64,000 bases of DNA from Breoghania corrubedonensis (GTDB lineage Bacteria > Pseudomonadota > Alphaproteobacteria > Rhizobiales > Stappiaceae): assembly GCF_003053845.1 (NCBI RefSeq), contig NZ_QAYG01000005.1, forward strand, positions 62,001-126,000, read 5' to 3'. The position numbers were made by a program, and so were the translations under genes. Positions 18,257-26,607 of the stretch are shown one piece after another (the first letter of the stretch is position 1; each line of letters begins with the position of its first letter). A model generated the notes under the pieces. The model was not told the origin of the DNA, searched no databases, and saw nothing but the letters and a program-made list of their open reading frames with translations.

Positions 18257-18736
18257 TCAGCTGCCCGCCCCGGATTCCGGGTCGCGCTGCGGCCCTATTT
18301 TCGGTTTCGCGCGCCTGATGATCCGCACCGGCGGGAAATCGGCGAGCCGGCGGGCGAGGTCACTCATGCGTGCAGCCTGTTGGGGCTGCGAGGCGTTCGC
18401 GGTGGAGCTTTCCTTTGCCGGGACCGGGACCGGGGCCGAGACCGAGGCCGAGATCGGGGCCGGTGTCATTTCGCGAATGGAGGCGAAGGTGCCTTCCACC
18501 ACCGATTCGAAGCCGCCCTGGTGGAGCGCGGCGAGAAATTGCAAAGTCCGGGCCGCCGCGCCGTCGAACTCCCAGCGGCACGCGTCGAACCGGCAGCCGC
18601 GGATCTTCGGCGGTTCGCCGCCACGATAGACGAGCCGGCAATCGCGAAAGCGGCAATTCTCTAGGCTGTATCCGTCGATGACGATGGTTTCGCTGATGAA
18701 GTCCCTGCCCGAAATCGTCTTTTGGGTTTCGCTCAC
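18257..18736 (-). CDS. Hypothetical protein with short pentapeptide-like strands
   Basis: A 159-residue protein, start ATG 18736. The first 60 residues contain ENCRFRDCRLVYRG and IRGCRFDACRWEFDGAAART, resembling two or three coils of a pentapeptide beta-helix, followed by a helical segment (TLQFLAALHQGGFESVVEGT) and then a Pro/Ala/Ser/Val low-complexity linker (SASVSAPVPVPAKESST). The linker is encoded by a GC-rich degenerate repeat at about 18421-18465. The C-terminus is basic and proline-containing. I do not recognise a named family. It lies 98 nt upstream of the DUF6916-like gene on the same strand, so the two may be co-transcribed. Confidence 0.6.
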   Translation of the reverse strand: MSETQKTISGRDFISETIVIDGYSLENCRFRDCRLVYRGGEPPKIRGCRFDACRWEFDGAAARTLQFLAALHQGGFESVVEGTFASIREMTPAPISASVSAPVPVPAKESSTANASQPQQAARMSDLARRLADFPPVRIIRRAKPKIGPQRDPESGAGS

Positions 18737-18977
18737 CGGCCTGCTCCAATAGACTGCGGCGCGTTCCGCCTGATCGCCCCATGCGCCAACGGATCATATC
18801 CGCACGGTCGCGGCAATAGGCAGGAAACATAAGGCATATTCGCTGCCTGAGCCATGCGGGAGGGGGCGGGTGGCGCCGCCGTATCACGCGCGAAAGCCGG
18901 AGAATCCGGAGCGCATGCGCGATTCGACGGCGGAGCGGTTTGTTTGACGTGGAATTTCCGGTTCAGGACCTGATCTC

Positions 18978-19793
18978 ATGACGGACGAGACAACGATGGC
19001 TGCCACCATGGCGAACGGTGCAAAAAACGGGAACGGATCCCAGCCGGCCGCCGATGCCGGGAGCGGTACGGGGCAGGGCATCCTGCCGCTGTTCTATTCC
19101 GCACCGGAAGCGCTGAGCCCGGAACGCCATGGCGGGCTGGGGCTCGACCCCGGACAGGATGTCGGCTTCGCCGCCAGGACACAGGCCGTGCCGATCACGC
19201 TGGCGGAATTTCCGGCCGCCTGCCGCACCTATCCGATCGTTTTCGTGGGCAGTGGAACGCCGCAGCCGGTGGCGATCGTCGGCCTGCACCAGAACGAGAA
19301 TCTGTTCGTGGAAGCGGACGGGCGCTGGGCGGATGCGGCCTATGTGCCCGGCTATGTGCGCCGGTATCCCTATATTCTCGTGCGCGAGAATTCGGGCGAG
19401 AACTTCGCGTTGTGTGTCGACAGGGCGAGCCCGCGCCTGCGCGAAGGCGGCGAAATGCCGCTTTTCGTGGATGGGAAACCTTCCGAATGGACGGAAAAGG
19501 CGCTTGAATTCTGCGCCGCCTTCCAGCGCCAGGCAAGCACCACGGAGGCCTTCGTCAAGCGCCTGCAGGAGCATGACCTGCTGGTGCCCAACCAGGCCCA
19601 GTTCACGCTCAAGAACGGCGATACGGTGCGCATCGCCGATTATATGGTGATCGACGAGCGCAAGCTTCAGGCTCTGCCCGACGAGGTCTTCCTGGCTCTG
19701 CGTCACGAAGGCGTGCTGGCCGGCATCTACTGCCAGTTGGTCTCCTCGCAGTCGTGGGGCGACCTTGCCCGCCGCGCCCAGGTGGAAGAATAA
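18978..19793 (+). CDS. SapC family protein
   Basis: A 271-residue SapC-family protein. The family was named from a Campylobacter locus linked to S-layer protein secretion, but its biochemical role is unproven. After an Ala/Gly-rich N-terminus the core reads LFYSAPEALSPERHGGLGLD, ITLAEFPAACRTYPIVFVGS, VAIVGLHQNENLFVEADGRW, AAYVPGYVRRYPYILVREN, ending KLQALPDEVFLALRHEGVLA and IYCQLVSSQSWGDLARRA. These are the family's characteristic blocks. There is no signal peptide. It is divergent from the preceding hypothetical gene across a 241-nt gap. Confidence 0.88.
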   Translation: MTDETTMAATMANGAKNGNGSQPAADAGSGTGQGILPLFYSAPEALSPERHGGLGLDPGQDVGFAARTQAVPITLAEFPAACRTYPIVFVGSGTPQPVAIVGLHQNENLFVEADGRWADAAYVPGYVRRYPYILVRENSGENFALCVDRASPRLREGGEMPLFVDGKPSEWTEKALEFCAAFQRQASTTEAFVKRLQEHDLLVPNQAQFTLKNGDTVRIADYMVIDERKLQALPDEVFLALRHEGVLAGIYCQLVSSQSWGDLARRAQVEE

Positions 19794-19994
19794 GCCAGGT
19801 CGCATGGCCGCTGTCTCTCGCGCGCTGGCGGAAGGCGCAGCGGCCCCATTCGGGATGAGCCCCGATGCGGCGATACATCGACGCTGGGGCCGGCCGCCCG
19901 TTTCGGCCGGCAGGTCGCCGGCGTTCTTCAGCCATTCGTCATTCTTGAACGATTCTTTCCGGTCGGGCGGTTCCGCCGGATCGGAAAGCGGGCT

Positions 19995-20543
19995 TTAGCC
20001 GCCGAAGCTGGACACCCGCTGATAGGCTTCCGAGAAGCCCGTGAGCGAGACGGGGACGACGAGTTCCTGCCGCTTGCCGCTCTCGAAGCTCACCTTGAGC
20101 TGGGTTCCCTTGCGCAGCGCCTCCAGAAGGCCGTCGTCGATCTCGGCGATGGCGTAGGCGCCGTTTGCATCGCTGGTTTCCACCTCGATCTTCTTCTTGC
20201 CTGCCTCATCTACGGCAATACCGATTCCCGCGGGGAAGTAGACCCCGTGCGGCAGGCCGACGATCAGGCGCGGATGTTCGGCCTTTTCCTGTTTCTGCAC
20301 GGCGATGGTGAGAAGACGCTTGCCGGTATTCTTCATGGCGAGCGTTTGAACCATCTGGCACTGGCTGCCGCCACCGGCAGCGGTATCTGCGCATGAAACG
20401 GACCAAAGTCGGGCGTTTTCGGTGGTCGCCGCCGCGGCCGGCTGTTCTTGCCTGGTGCCCTGCGCCAGGGCGACGGGCGCGGAAAGACCGGCGGCCAGAA
20501 GTGCGGCGGCCGTCATGAGGCGGAACGAGGGACGAAACGACAT
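19995..20543 (-). CDS. Invasion-associated locus B (IalB) family protein
   Basis: A 182-residue exported protein. The N-terminus is a signal peptide (RLMTAAALLAAGLSAPVALA, cleavage after AQ), followed by LWSVSCADTAAGGGSQCQMV with the conserved cysteine pair, VQTLAMKNTGKRLLTIAVQ, LIVGLPHGVYFPAGIGIAVD and AIAEIDDGLLEALRKGTQLK. This is the IalB pattern (Bartonella invasion-associated protein B and many free-living rhizobial homologues). It is a periplasmic or surface protein; in free-living bacteria the role is unknown and the name should not be read as pathogenicity. It converges with the SapC gene. Confidence 0.88.
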   Translation of the reverse strand: MSFRPSFRLMTAAALLAAGLSAPVALAQGTRQEQPAAAATTENARLWSVSCADTAAGGGSQCQMVQTLAMKNTGKRLLTIAVQKQEKAEHPRLIVGLPHGVYFPAGIGIAVDEAGKKKIEVETSDANGAYAIAEIDDGLLEALRKGTQLKVSFESGKRQELVVPVSLTGFSEAYQRVSSFGG

Positions 20544-20700
20544 TCAGGAAACCTCCGAGAGAAAACAGTCGGGCGCTAATAGAGGCGGCACCGTAAAGCA
20601 ACCTTCGCGGCGATGGAACGTCGCGACACGAAAAAGGGTGGCCAATCCATCGTGGGGCGCGCGCTCGGGGCTGCGGGGCGGTTGACTTGGCGGGTAAAAA

Positions 20701-20715
20701 GAACAAAAAAGGAAC
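20701..20715 (+). promoter_or_regulatory. Perfect alphaproteobacterial SOS (LexA) box between ialB and ssb
   Basis: GAACAAAAAAGGAAC is an exact GAAC-N7-GAAC, the reverse complement of the alphaproteobacterial LexA consensus. It lies 158 nt upstream of the ialB-like start and 405 nt upstream of ssb. ssb is a frequent SOS gene in this class, so it is the likelier target, with a long leader. The surrounding 20544-21120 (577 nt) contains no reading frame I can support; the open frames there have no recognisable protein character. Confidence 0.65.
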
Positions 20716-21120
20716 ATACCTATCCGGGTCTGTTTCCGTATCGCCCGGGTCCCATGCGGTTGTGGAAAACGGCGCCATTTGCGCGCGGGCAGAGGCGGGA
20801 GCGTCTAGAGTGACGGACTTGCTTCGCCCCGCAAGGCGCGCAACCCCGGCCGCGAACGCGGCCAGGATGCGTGATGCGAAACAGGTTTGCCGGCGGATGG
20901 CCTGTGGCAAAGCCGTGTGGCGGGTTGCGTTGCCCGCGCGGCTCGCGTACTGCCGGCGCACGAACGCGAGCCGCACCGCGAACAGCGATCGTTCCGGCGA
21001 AAGCTGCGGTGAACCCGGCTGCGGGCACGGAGCGACGAATTTTAAGCGACGAATGTCTGCCGTGGGCGCTGCGATGCACGCGTAACCGGGCCGGCATCAG
21101 CGAATGGAACGGAGTCAATC

Positions 21121-21675
21121 ATGGCTGGAAGCGTCAACAAGGTCATTCTGGTCGGCAATCTCGGGGCCGATCCGGATATCCGCCGCACACAGGACGGCCG
21201 GCCGATCGCCAACCTGAGCGTCGCAACCTCCGAGACATGGCGCGACCGCAACACCGGCGAACGGCGCGAGCGCACCGAATGGCACCGCGTGGTGATCTTC
21301 AACGAAGGTCTTTGCAAGATCGCGGAGCAGTACCTGAAAAAGGGTGCGAAGGTTTATCTCGAGGGCCAGCTTCAGACCCGCAAGTGGCAGGACCAGAGCG
21401 GCCAGGACAAGTACTCGACCGAGGTCGTGCTGCAGGGCTTCAACTCCGCGCTGACGATGCTGGACGGGCGCGGTGAAGGCGGTGGCCAGAGCGGTGGCTT
21501 CAGTGGCGGTCAGGGCGGCGGATCCGATTTCGGTCGCTCGCGCCCGGCTGATCCTGGTTATGGCGGCGGCCAGGGTGGTGGCCAGGGCGGCTATGGCGGT
21601 GGTCAGCCCCAGGGCGGTGGCCAGGGGGGCAGCCGGCCGATCGCGGACGACATGGACGATGATATCCCGTTCTGA
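21121..21675 (+). CDS. ssb: Single-stranded DNA-binding protein
   Basis: A 184-residue SSB that coats single-stranded DNA in replication, recombination and repair. The OB-fold runs over residues 1-110 ([79 protein letters not shown]). A Gly/Gln-rich disordered linker of about 60 residues follows (repeats of GGGQGG and GGYGGG), and the conserved acidic tip DDDIPF ends the protein and binds partner proteins. Typical length for the class. A terminator follows. Confidence 0.97.
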   Translation: MAGSVNKVILVGNLGADPDIRRTQDGRPIANLSVATSETWRDRNTGERRERTEWHRVVIFNEGLCKIAEQYLKKGAKVYLEGQLQTRKWQDQSGQDKYSTEVVLQGFNSALTMLDGRGEGGGQSGGFSGGQGGGSDFGRSRPADPGYGGGQGGGQGGYGGGQPQGGGQGGSRPIADDMDDDIPF

Positions 21676-21709
21676 GCCTGAACGCTCAGCCAGGACGATC
21701 CTTTCGAAA

Positions 21710-21737
21710 GGCCGGTCCCGCCGCATGGGGCCGGCCT
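21710..21737 (+). terminator. Intrinsic terminator after ssb
   Basis: GGCCGGTCCC-GCCGCAT-GGGGCCGGCC forms a 10-bp stem with one G-T pair, followed by TTTT, about 35-60 nt past the ssb stop. Confidence 0.7.
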
Positions 21738-21847
21738 TTTGCGTTTGTGCGGGGACGGCATCGCCGTCGCCATGTCTCCTCTTGTTGCAGGCAAAATATG
21801 GCCCGGCGACTCTCGGGGCCGGGCCAGGTCTTGCTTGGGGGAGGACG

Positions 21848-22897
21848 TTATTTCGCGATCATCAGTTCCGGCAGTGGCGTCGTGTCGGTGGAAGCCGGCA
21901 ACAGCGGATACTCGACCTGCGGCTGTTCACCGGTCAGCGTGTCAAGGAAGGCGACGATGGCGTCGATTTCCTCGTCATTCAGGTCTTCGCCCAGCTGCGC
22001 GGTTCCCATCACGGCGACGGCCTGCTTCAGGTGCCACACGTTGCCGGAATGGAAGTAGGGGGCGGTCAGCGCAACGTTTCTGAGCGGCGGAGCGCGGAAC
22101 ACGTACTCGTCGCTCGCCGTGTCGGTCACCGCGAAGCGGCCCTTGTCGGCGCGCGGCAGGATGTCGGCCCCCGGCTGTTCCACGACACCGAAGGGATAGT
22201 AATCGTTCCCGCCGATGTTCACGCCGTTGTGGCAGGCGACGCATCCCTTGTCCATGAAGAGCTGCAGGCCCTGCTTCTCGTGGGCGGTCATCACCGTTGT
22301 GTTGCCTTCCAGGAACTGGTCGAAACGCGAGGAGGGGGTGATCAGCGTCGTCTCGAAGGCCTCGATCGCCTTGGCGACATTGTCGAAGCTGACGGGATCT
22401 TCCTCACCCGGGAAGGCTTCGGTGAAGGCACCGACATAGGCGGGAATGCTCTTCAACACCTCAACCACGCGCTCCGGCTTGGAGTTCATTTCCACGCCGG
22501 CCTGAATGGGGCCCTTCGCCTGGGCCTTCAGGTCTTCTGCGCGTCCGTCCCAGAACTGGGCGACGTTGAAGAGCGCGTTCAAAACGGTGGGCGCATTGCG
22601 CGGGCCCTTCTGCCAGCCGTGACCGACCGAGGTCGACAGGCCGTCGGCTCCCGCAAGGCCGACATTGTGGCAGGTATTGCAGGACAGCAGGTGGGATGAC
22701 GACAGGCGCGGATCGAAGAACAGCATCTTGCCGAGCCGCACCTTGTCATGCGTTATCGCGTTATTCTTCGGTGCCGGTACCACGGTGGGGATCGGTTCGA
22801 AGTAGGATTTCGCGTCTTCGATGAGTTGATCCTGGGCAACGGCCGGCGCGGCCGAAGTCATCATGACGATCGCTAGTGTTGCAAGTAGGCGTTTCAT
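21848..22897 (-). CDS. Di-heme cytochrome c peroxidase
   Basis: Periplasmic peroxidase that reduces hydrogen peroxide to water with electrons from cytochrome c. ATG 22897 gives a 349-residue precursor with signal peptide MKRLLATLAIVMMTSAAPAV-AQ. The two covalent heme sites are CNTCH, with LLSC before it and GADGLSTSVGHGW after, and CVACH in MDKGCVACHNGVNIGG. FRAPPLRNVALTAPYFHSG and MGTAQLGEDLNDEEIDAIVA are the usual C-terminal motifs. The gene is flanked upstream by an FNR/FixK-type dyad, consistent with microaerobic expression known for this family. Confidence 0.95.
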   Translation of the reverse strand: MKRLLATLAIVMMTSAAPAVAQDQLIEDAKSYFEPIPTVVPAPKNNAITHDKVRLGKMLFFDPRLSSSHLLSCNTCHNVGLAGADGLSTSVGHGWQKGPRNAPTVLNALFNVAQFWDGRAEDLKAQAKGPIQAGVEMNSKPERVVEVLKSIPAYVGAFTEAFPGEEDPVSFDNVAKAIEAFETTLITPSSRFDQFLEGNTTVMTAHEKQGLQLFMDKGCVACHNGVNIGGNDYYPFGVVEQPGADILPRADKGRFAVTDTASDEYVFRAPPLRNVALTAPYFHSGNVWHLKQAVAVMGTAQLGEDLNDEEIDAIVAFLDTLTGEQPQVEYPLLPASTDTTPLPELMIAK

Positions 22898-23051
22898 GGA
22901 AAGGCCCCCTTTCTGGAGCGTCCGGACCGGCACTCGGGCCGGTCGGACAAGACGTGCCAAGGGCGGTTCGCTGCGGTTTGATCTGGCGTGGTATCGCAGC
23001 AAAACCAGCCGTCGGCACGTTCAGCAGACCATCCCGGCAGGGGCTGTAACT

Positions 23052-23065
23052 TTGATGTGGGTCAA
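23052..23065 (-). promoter_or_regulatory. FNR/FixK-type box upstream of the cytochrome c peroxidase
   Basis: TTGATGTGGGTCAA is TTGAT-N4-GTCAA, matching the FixK/FnrL consensus TTGA(T/C)-N4-(G/A)TCAA. It lies about 155 nt before the peroxidase start. The dyad is nearly symmetric, so orientation is assigned from the target. Regulation by oxygen is inferred. The 22898-23395 gap holds no gene. Confidence 0.55.
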
Positions 23066-23068
23066 CTA

Positions 23069-23187
23069 AATTTTTTAATTGAAAAATTCCAAGGTAGAAA
23101 CCGCATGGGACCATTGTCGGCAGGTGACGACGCCGGGGCAATTTCGAAGCCTGAAATCAGGGTCCAAATGTGTGGTAACTAGTTACC
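23069..23187. promoter_or_regulatory. AT-rich dyads between peroxidase gene and rplM
   Basis: Two perfect inverted repeats lie in an unusually AT-rich stretch: AATTTTT-TAATTG-AAAAATT (23069-23088) and the 14-bp palindrome GGTAACTAGTTACC (23174-23187), which is followed by a run of T. The second could be an operator or a weak terminator protecting one divergent unit from the other. I cannot assign a binding protein. Confidence 0.4.
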
Positions 23188-23234
23188 TTTTTTGCAAGTT
23201 ATTGTTTTTACGCATGTTTTTCGAAACATTCTGC

Positions 23235-23263
23235 TTGACGTGCCTGCCGCCTCTCTATATTAC
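23235..23263 (+). promoter_or_regulatory. Probable sigma-70 promoter of rplM-rpsI
   Basis: TTGACG (23235-23240) is followed, with a 15-bp gap, by TATATT (23256-23261) or, with a 17-bp gap, by TATTAC (23258-23263). It lies about 130 nt upstream of the rplM start, giving a leader long enough for a ribosomal-protein control structure. Confidence 0.5.
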
Positions 23264-23395
23264 CTCCACCGATCCTGCGGCGGACGGGTCTTGCCCCCTG
23301 AGGCAATTCGCGCCGACGCCCAAACAGCAATTGTCCGGCAATGGAAGGCTTCTCTTGCCTTGCGAAACCGGACACCGTCATCTCGGATGCGAGTC

Positions 23396-23860
23396 ATGAA
23401 GACCTTTTCTGCCAAACCGGCGGATATCGAGAAGAAGTGGATTCTGATCGACGCCGAAGGGCTCGTCGTTGGCCGCCTCGCCTCGCTGATCGCCATGCGC
23501 CTGCGCGGTAAGCACAAGGCCACGTTCACACCGCATGTCGATTGTGGCGACAATATCGTCGTCATCAATGCCGGCAAGGTGGTGCTTACGGGCAAGAAGT
23601 ACACCGACAAGAAGTATTACTGGCACACCGGTTTCCCCGGCGGCATCAAGGAGCGCACCGCGCGCGCCATCCTTGAGGGTCGTTTCCCGGAGCGTGTGCT
23701 CGAGAAGGCCGTGCAGCGCATGATGCCCGGCGGCCCGCTGACCCGCACTCAGCTCAAGAACCTCCGGATCTACTCCGGTTCCGAACACCCGCATGAAGCT
23801 CAGCAGCCGGAAACGATCGACGTTGCTTCCTTCAATGCCAAGAACGCGAAGAGGGGCTGA
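23396..23860 (+). CDS. rplM: 50S ribosomal protein L13
   Basis: A 154-residue L13, a primary 23S rRNA binder of the large subunit. ATG 23396 gives [20 protein letters not shown]. Family landmarks are [60 protein letters not shown] and [20 protein letters not shown]. Length and C-terminus ([13 protein letters not shown]) are typical for rhizobial L13. rpsI follows after two bases, the conserved L13-S9 operon. A longer reading from 23192 would overrun the promoter and is rejected. Confidence 0.98.
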   Translation: MKTFSAKPADIEKKWILIDAEGLVVGRLASLIAMRLRGKHKATFTPHVDCGDNIVVINAGKVVLTGKKYTDKKYYWHTGFPGGIKERTARAILEGRFPERVLEKAVQRMMPGGPLTRTQLKNLRIYSGSEHPHEAQQPETIDVASFNAKNAKRG

Positions 23861-23862
23861 GC

Positions 23863-24342
23863 ATGGCTGAAGTGCAATCCCTTGAGGAACTGGGCGAAGC
23901 CATCGGCACGACCGCTGAGGCCGCTGCTCCGGTCCACGAGAAGAAGGTCGATGCGCAGGGCCGTTCCTACGCAACCGGCAAGCGCAAGGACGCGGTGGCC
24001 CGCGTCTGGTTGAAGCCGGGCACCGGCAAGATCGTCATCAACAAGAAGGACTTCACGGCCTATTTCGGTCGTCCTGTCCTGCAGATGATCGTTCGCCAGC
24101 CGATCGTCACCGCCGATCGTGACGGCCAGTACGACATCGTCGCCACCGTCTCCGGCGGCGGACTGTCCGGCCAGGCGGGTGCCATCCGCCACGGTATCTC
24201 CAAGGCGCTCACCTACTACGAGCCGGAGCTGCGCGGCGTCCTCAAGAAGGGCGGCTTCCTGACCCGCGACAGCCGCGTGGTGGAACGCAAGAAGTACGGC
24301 AAGGCCAAGGCCCGTCGGTCCTTCCAGTTCTCCAAGCGCTAA
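23863..24342 (+). CDS. rpsI: 30S ribosomal protein S9
   Basis: A 159-residue S9; its C-terminal tail reaches the P-site tRNA. The N-terminal 30 residues ([20 protein letters not shown]) are the acidic extension usual in alphaproteobacteria, followed by [53 protein letters not shown] and the signature [20 protein letters not shown], ending FSKR. It is co-transcribed with rplM (2-nt gap). Confidence 0.98.
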   Translation: MAEVQSLEELGEAIGTTAEAAAPVHEKKVDAQGRSYATGKRKDAVARVWLKPGTGKIVINKKDFTAYFGRPVLQMIVRQPIVTADRDGQYDIVATVSGGGLSGQAGAIRHGISKALTYYEPELRGVLKKGGFLTRDSRVVERKKYGKAKARRSFQFSKR

Positions 24343-24370
24343 GCTTTCGCGACATTTCGAATTCGACAAA

Positions 24371-24399
24371 AACGCTGCACTTCGGTGCAGCGTTTTTTT
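24371..24399 (+). terminator. Intrinsic terminator of rplM-rpsI
   Basis: Perfect 10-bp stem AACGCTGCAC-TTCG-GTGCAGCGTT with a stable UUCG tetraloop and a run of seven T, 29 nt after the rpsI stop. Confidence 0.92.
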
Positions 24400-24429
24400 A
24401 TGCTCGCTCGAAAGAGGAGGGAGCATCCG

Positions 24430-25008
24430 ATGACCGACCTGCACACCCCGCCGCCCGACCTGCACACCCCGCCGCCCGGCCTGCCGCGGCCCGTCGATGA
24501 CGGCGCAGCCGCCCATCTGCCGGGCCGGCGCCTGCCATGCGTGCCGCTGGCCTCGACTGAGGGCGGCACGGTCGACCTCTCCGCCATCGCGGGCCGAGTC
24601 GTCGTTTACTGCTATCCGATGACCGGCCGCCCGGACGTCGCCCTGCCGGAGGGATGGGACACCATTCCCGGTGCGCGGGGCTGCACGCCGCAAAGCTGTT
24701 CCTGGCGCGATCATCATGCCGAGCTGAAGGCCCTTGGTGCGGAGGTTTTCGGTCTGTCCACCCAGGCGAGCGACTATCAGCGCGAGATGGTGGAGCGGCT
24801 GCACCTGCCTTTCGCCGTTCTGTCGGATGTCGGCGGCGACTTCCGTCGGGCGCTGGAGCTTCCCACCTTCGAGGCGGCCGGCATGACGCTTCTGAAACGG
24901 CTGACCTTCATTGTCCGCGATGGCGTGATTGAGGACGTGCTCTATCCGGTGTTCCCGAGCGATGCCGACGTGGCCTGGGTCATGGAGCGGTTGCGCGCCT
25001 CGCGGTGA
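24430..25008 (+). CDS. Peroxiredoxin, AhpC/TSA (BCP-like)
   Basis: A 192-residue thiol peroxidase. ATG 24430 has AGGAGGGAG upstream. The redoxin core begins at LPGRRLPCVPLASTEGGTVD and includes VVVYCYPMTGRP, then GARGCTPQSCSWRDH, where the first Cys is the likely peroxidatic residue and the second, five residues on, the resolving one, as in BCP. LGAEVFGLSTQASDYQREMV and LPFAVLSDVGGDFRRALELP complete the fold. An N-terminal tail carries DLHTPPP twice, from an exact 21-nt tandem duplication (24436-24456 and 24457-24477). Confidence 0.85.
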   Translation: MTDLHTPPPDLHTPPPGLPRPVDDGAAAHLPGRRLPCVPLASTEGGTVDLSAIAGRVVVYCYPMTGRPDVALPEGWDTIPGARGCTPQSCSWRDHHAELKALGAEVFGLSTQASDYQREMVERLHLPFAVLSDVGGDFRRALELPTFEAAGMTLLKRLTFIVRDGVIEDVLYPVFPSDADVAWVMERLRASR

Positions 25009-25051
25009 TCCGATCCCGCCCGAAGGGCGATTGCGACAACGTGAGGCGGCC

Positions 25052-25729
25052 TTACTGCCGGCGCAACAGGGCCTGCGTCGTCGGATCCTTCATGCCTTCG
25101 CGGGCCTTTGCGGCGAGGGTTGCGATGGAGGGTTTGCGCAACGCCTCGGCAAACAGCGGCAGCCGCTCGAGTTTCTGGCCGTCCCGCCGGTCGAGCGCGG
25201 CATGCAACGCGCCGCAGCGCTTCATTTCCGCCAAAAAGACCTTGGCCACGTCCCGCCGCGCCGAGGCGCAGTTCTTGGGCGACTGTCTGCTGGCGCTCCG
25301 TTCGTAGCGCCTGGCGCACTCAATGATATAGCTGCGATGCTGCTCCTCATGCCGTTTCACGAAAGCGGTGAACTGCTTCCACGAAGCTTCCGTCTTGCCG
25401 GAAAGCCGCCTGCGATCGCGTGCCTGGGGCAGGGTCATCGTGAAGTCGAGGCGGGTCTTGAAGTTGCTCAGCTTGCATCCCCTGGGGGTCTGCTGCGCAT
25501 TGAACACGACCGAGGGCGCGCGCATGGTCAGCATGCCGAGTACCACGTCTACCCCCTTGCGGCGTATGGCGTATCTGAACATGGACACGACGAGGTCATG
25601 TTCGCTCTTGCCGTAGACCGAATGGTTCTTGATCCGTGTCCTGGAGGTGACTTCGGCACCGGCCGTTCCCGCTGAAAGGACAAGGCCGGCGGCGACCGCG
25701 ATGTTCAGGAAAAAACTGGCACGCCGCAT
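25052..25729 (-). CDS. Secreted DUF922 protein, putative zinc protease (paralogue 1)
   Basis: A 225-residue exported protein. ATG 25729 starts a signal peptide (RRASFFLNIAVAAGLVLSAG ... TAGA/EV). The mature part reads VTSRTRIKNHSVYGKSEHDL, GCKLSNFKTRLDFTMTLPQA, WKQFTAFVKRHEEQHRSYII: HEEQH fits HExxH and, with the preceding GC-x-(4)-F-x-(5)-T-x-P layout, matches the DUF922 family of predicted secreted Zn-dependent proteases. The C-terminal 70 residues are basic and family-specific. The catalytic role is predicted, not shown. The next upstream gene is a paralogue. Confidence 0.78.
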   Translation of the reverse strand: MRRASFFLNIAVAAGLVLSAGTAGAEVTSRTRIKNHSVYGKSEHDLVVSMFRYAIRRKGVDVVLGMLTMRAPSVVFNAQQTPRGCKLSNFKTRLDFTMTLPQARDRRRLSGKTEASWKQFTAFVKRHEEQHRSYIIECARRYERSASRQSPKNCASARRDVAKVFLAEMKRCGALHAALDRRDGQKLERLPLFAEALRKPSIATLAAKAREGMKDPTTQALLRRQ

Positions 25730-25959
25730 CTGTGATCCCCCGATCCCGGAAAAAGAAGGGCGCACCGTCCTTGCGCCCGCGCGGTCTGTCTACAACAGCC
25801 CAAAAGGACTGAACGGTCAATAAACGCAGGTTTGAACCGCGTGCGGCGGGGCACGCGAGGCGATCCGCCAAATGCGGGTGCCGGACGGATGATCGCCCGT
25901 TCGCGGCTCCCGGAGGCAAGGCGGCAGCGCAAATGCCGCACCGCGTTGACGGCGATGGC

Positions 25960-26607
25960 TCACGGCCGTGTCTGGGCCAGGCGGCGCGGGTCGTTTCCGG
26001 CGATTTCCGGGCCGCGCCGGGCGGCGACGAAGAGCGGCAGGTTGTCGACCTCCGCGCCGTCATGCCGATCAAGCTGGTCGTTCTGGCGCTGGGCCTTGGC
26101 GTATTCCTCTTCCGCGATGCGCGCCAGCGCCTTGTCGACACCGGCGCAGGTTGGCGCCGCCACGCGCTTCGCGCGCGCCTCGTAGCGCGCGGCGTAGTCC
26201 AGAAAATAGCGCCGGTGCGTGAGCTCGTGGTGTTTCACCGTGGCGACGAACCGGGTCCACAGTCTCCTGGTGGCCGGATCGAGGCGGCTTTGCGCGCGGG
26301 CGTGGGGCAGGGTGATGGTGAACTCGATCCGGGTCTTCAGCGCGCCCACCCGGCAGCCATTGGCGTTCCTGACCGGCACATAGGAAAAGGACGGCTCCAT
26401 CTCCAGAAGACCCATCACGACTTCCTTTCCCGGCTGGCGGATCGGAAACCTGTTCATCGACATGACGAGCGATGCCGGCGTGCTGCCGTAGACCGTATGC
26501 CGCTTGTAGCGCGTCTTGGAAATGACCTCCGCCTTGGCGGCGCTCAGCGGCATCGCGAAACACAGGATCGCGGCCATCGTCAGGATCGAAGTGGCGGCCT
26601 TTCGCAT
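25960..26607 (-). CDS. Secreted DUF922 protein, putative zinc protease (paralogue 2)
   Basis: A 215-residue exported paralogue of the neighbouring gene: signal peptide MRKAATSILTMAAILCFAMP ending AAKA/EV, then VISKTRYKRHTVYGSTPASL, NGCRVGALKTRIEFTITLPH and RFVATVKHHELTHRRYFLDY. HELTH is an exact HExxH zinc motif. The two genes share order and direction with a 230-nt gap, so they arose by tandem duplication. The leader of the downstream copy probably carries its own promoter. Substrate unknown. Confidence 0.8.
   Translation of the reverse strand: MRKAATSILTMAAILCFAMPLSAAKAEVISKTRYKRHTVYGSTPASLVMSMNRFPIRQPGKEVVMGLLEMEPSFSYVPVRNANGCRVGALKTRIEFTITLPHARAQSRLDPATRRLWTRFVATVKHHELTHRRYFLDYAARYEARAKRVAAPTCAGVDKALARIAEEEYAKAQRQNDQLDRHDGAEVDNLPLFVAARRGPEIAGNDPRRLAQTRP

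Noticed and set aside
19889-19911. Terminator between SapC and ialB genes (GCCGGCCG/CGGCCGGC hairpin)
   Set aside because: The 8-bp stem is perfect but no T run follows in either direction, so I do not call it an intrinsic terminator.
20206-21118. Open frames in both directions between ialB and ssb
   Set aside because: They overlap the ialB coding region or the SOS-box leader and show no protein-like composition; treated as non-coding.
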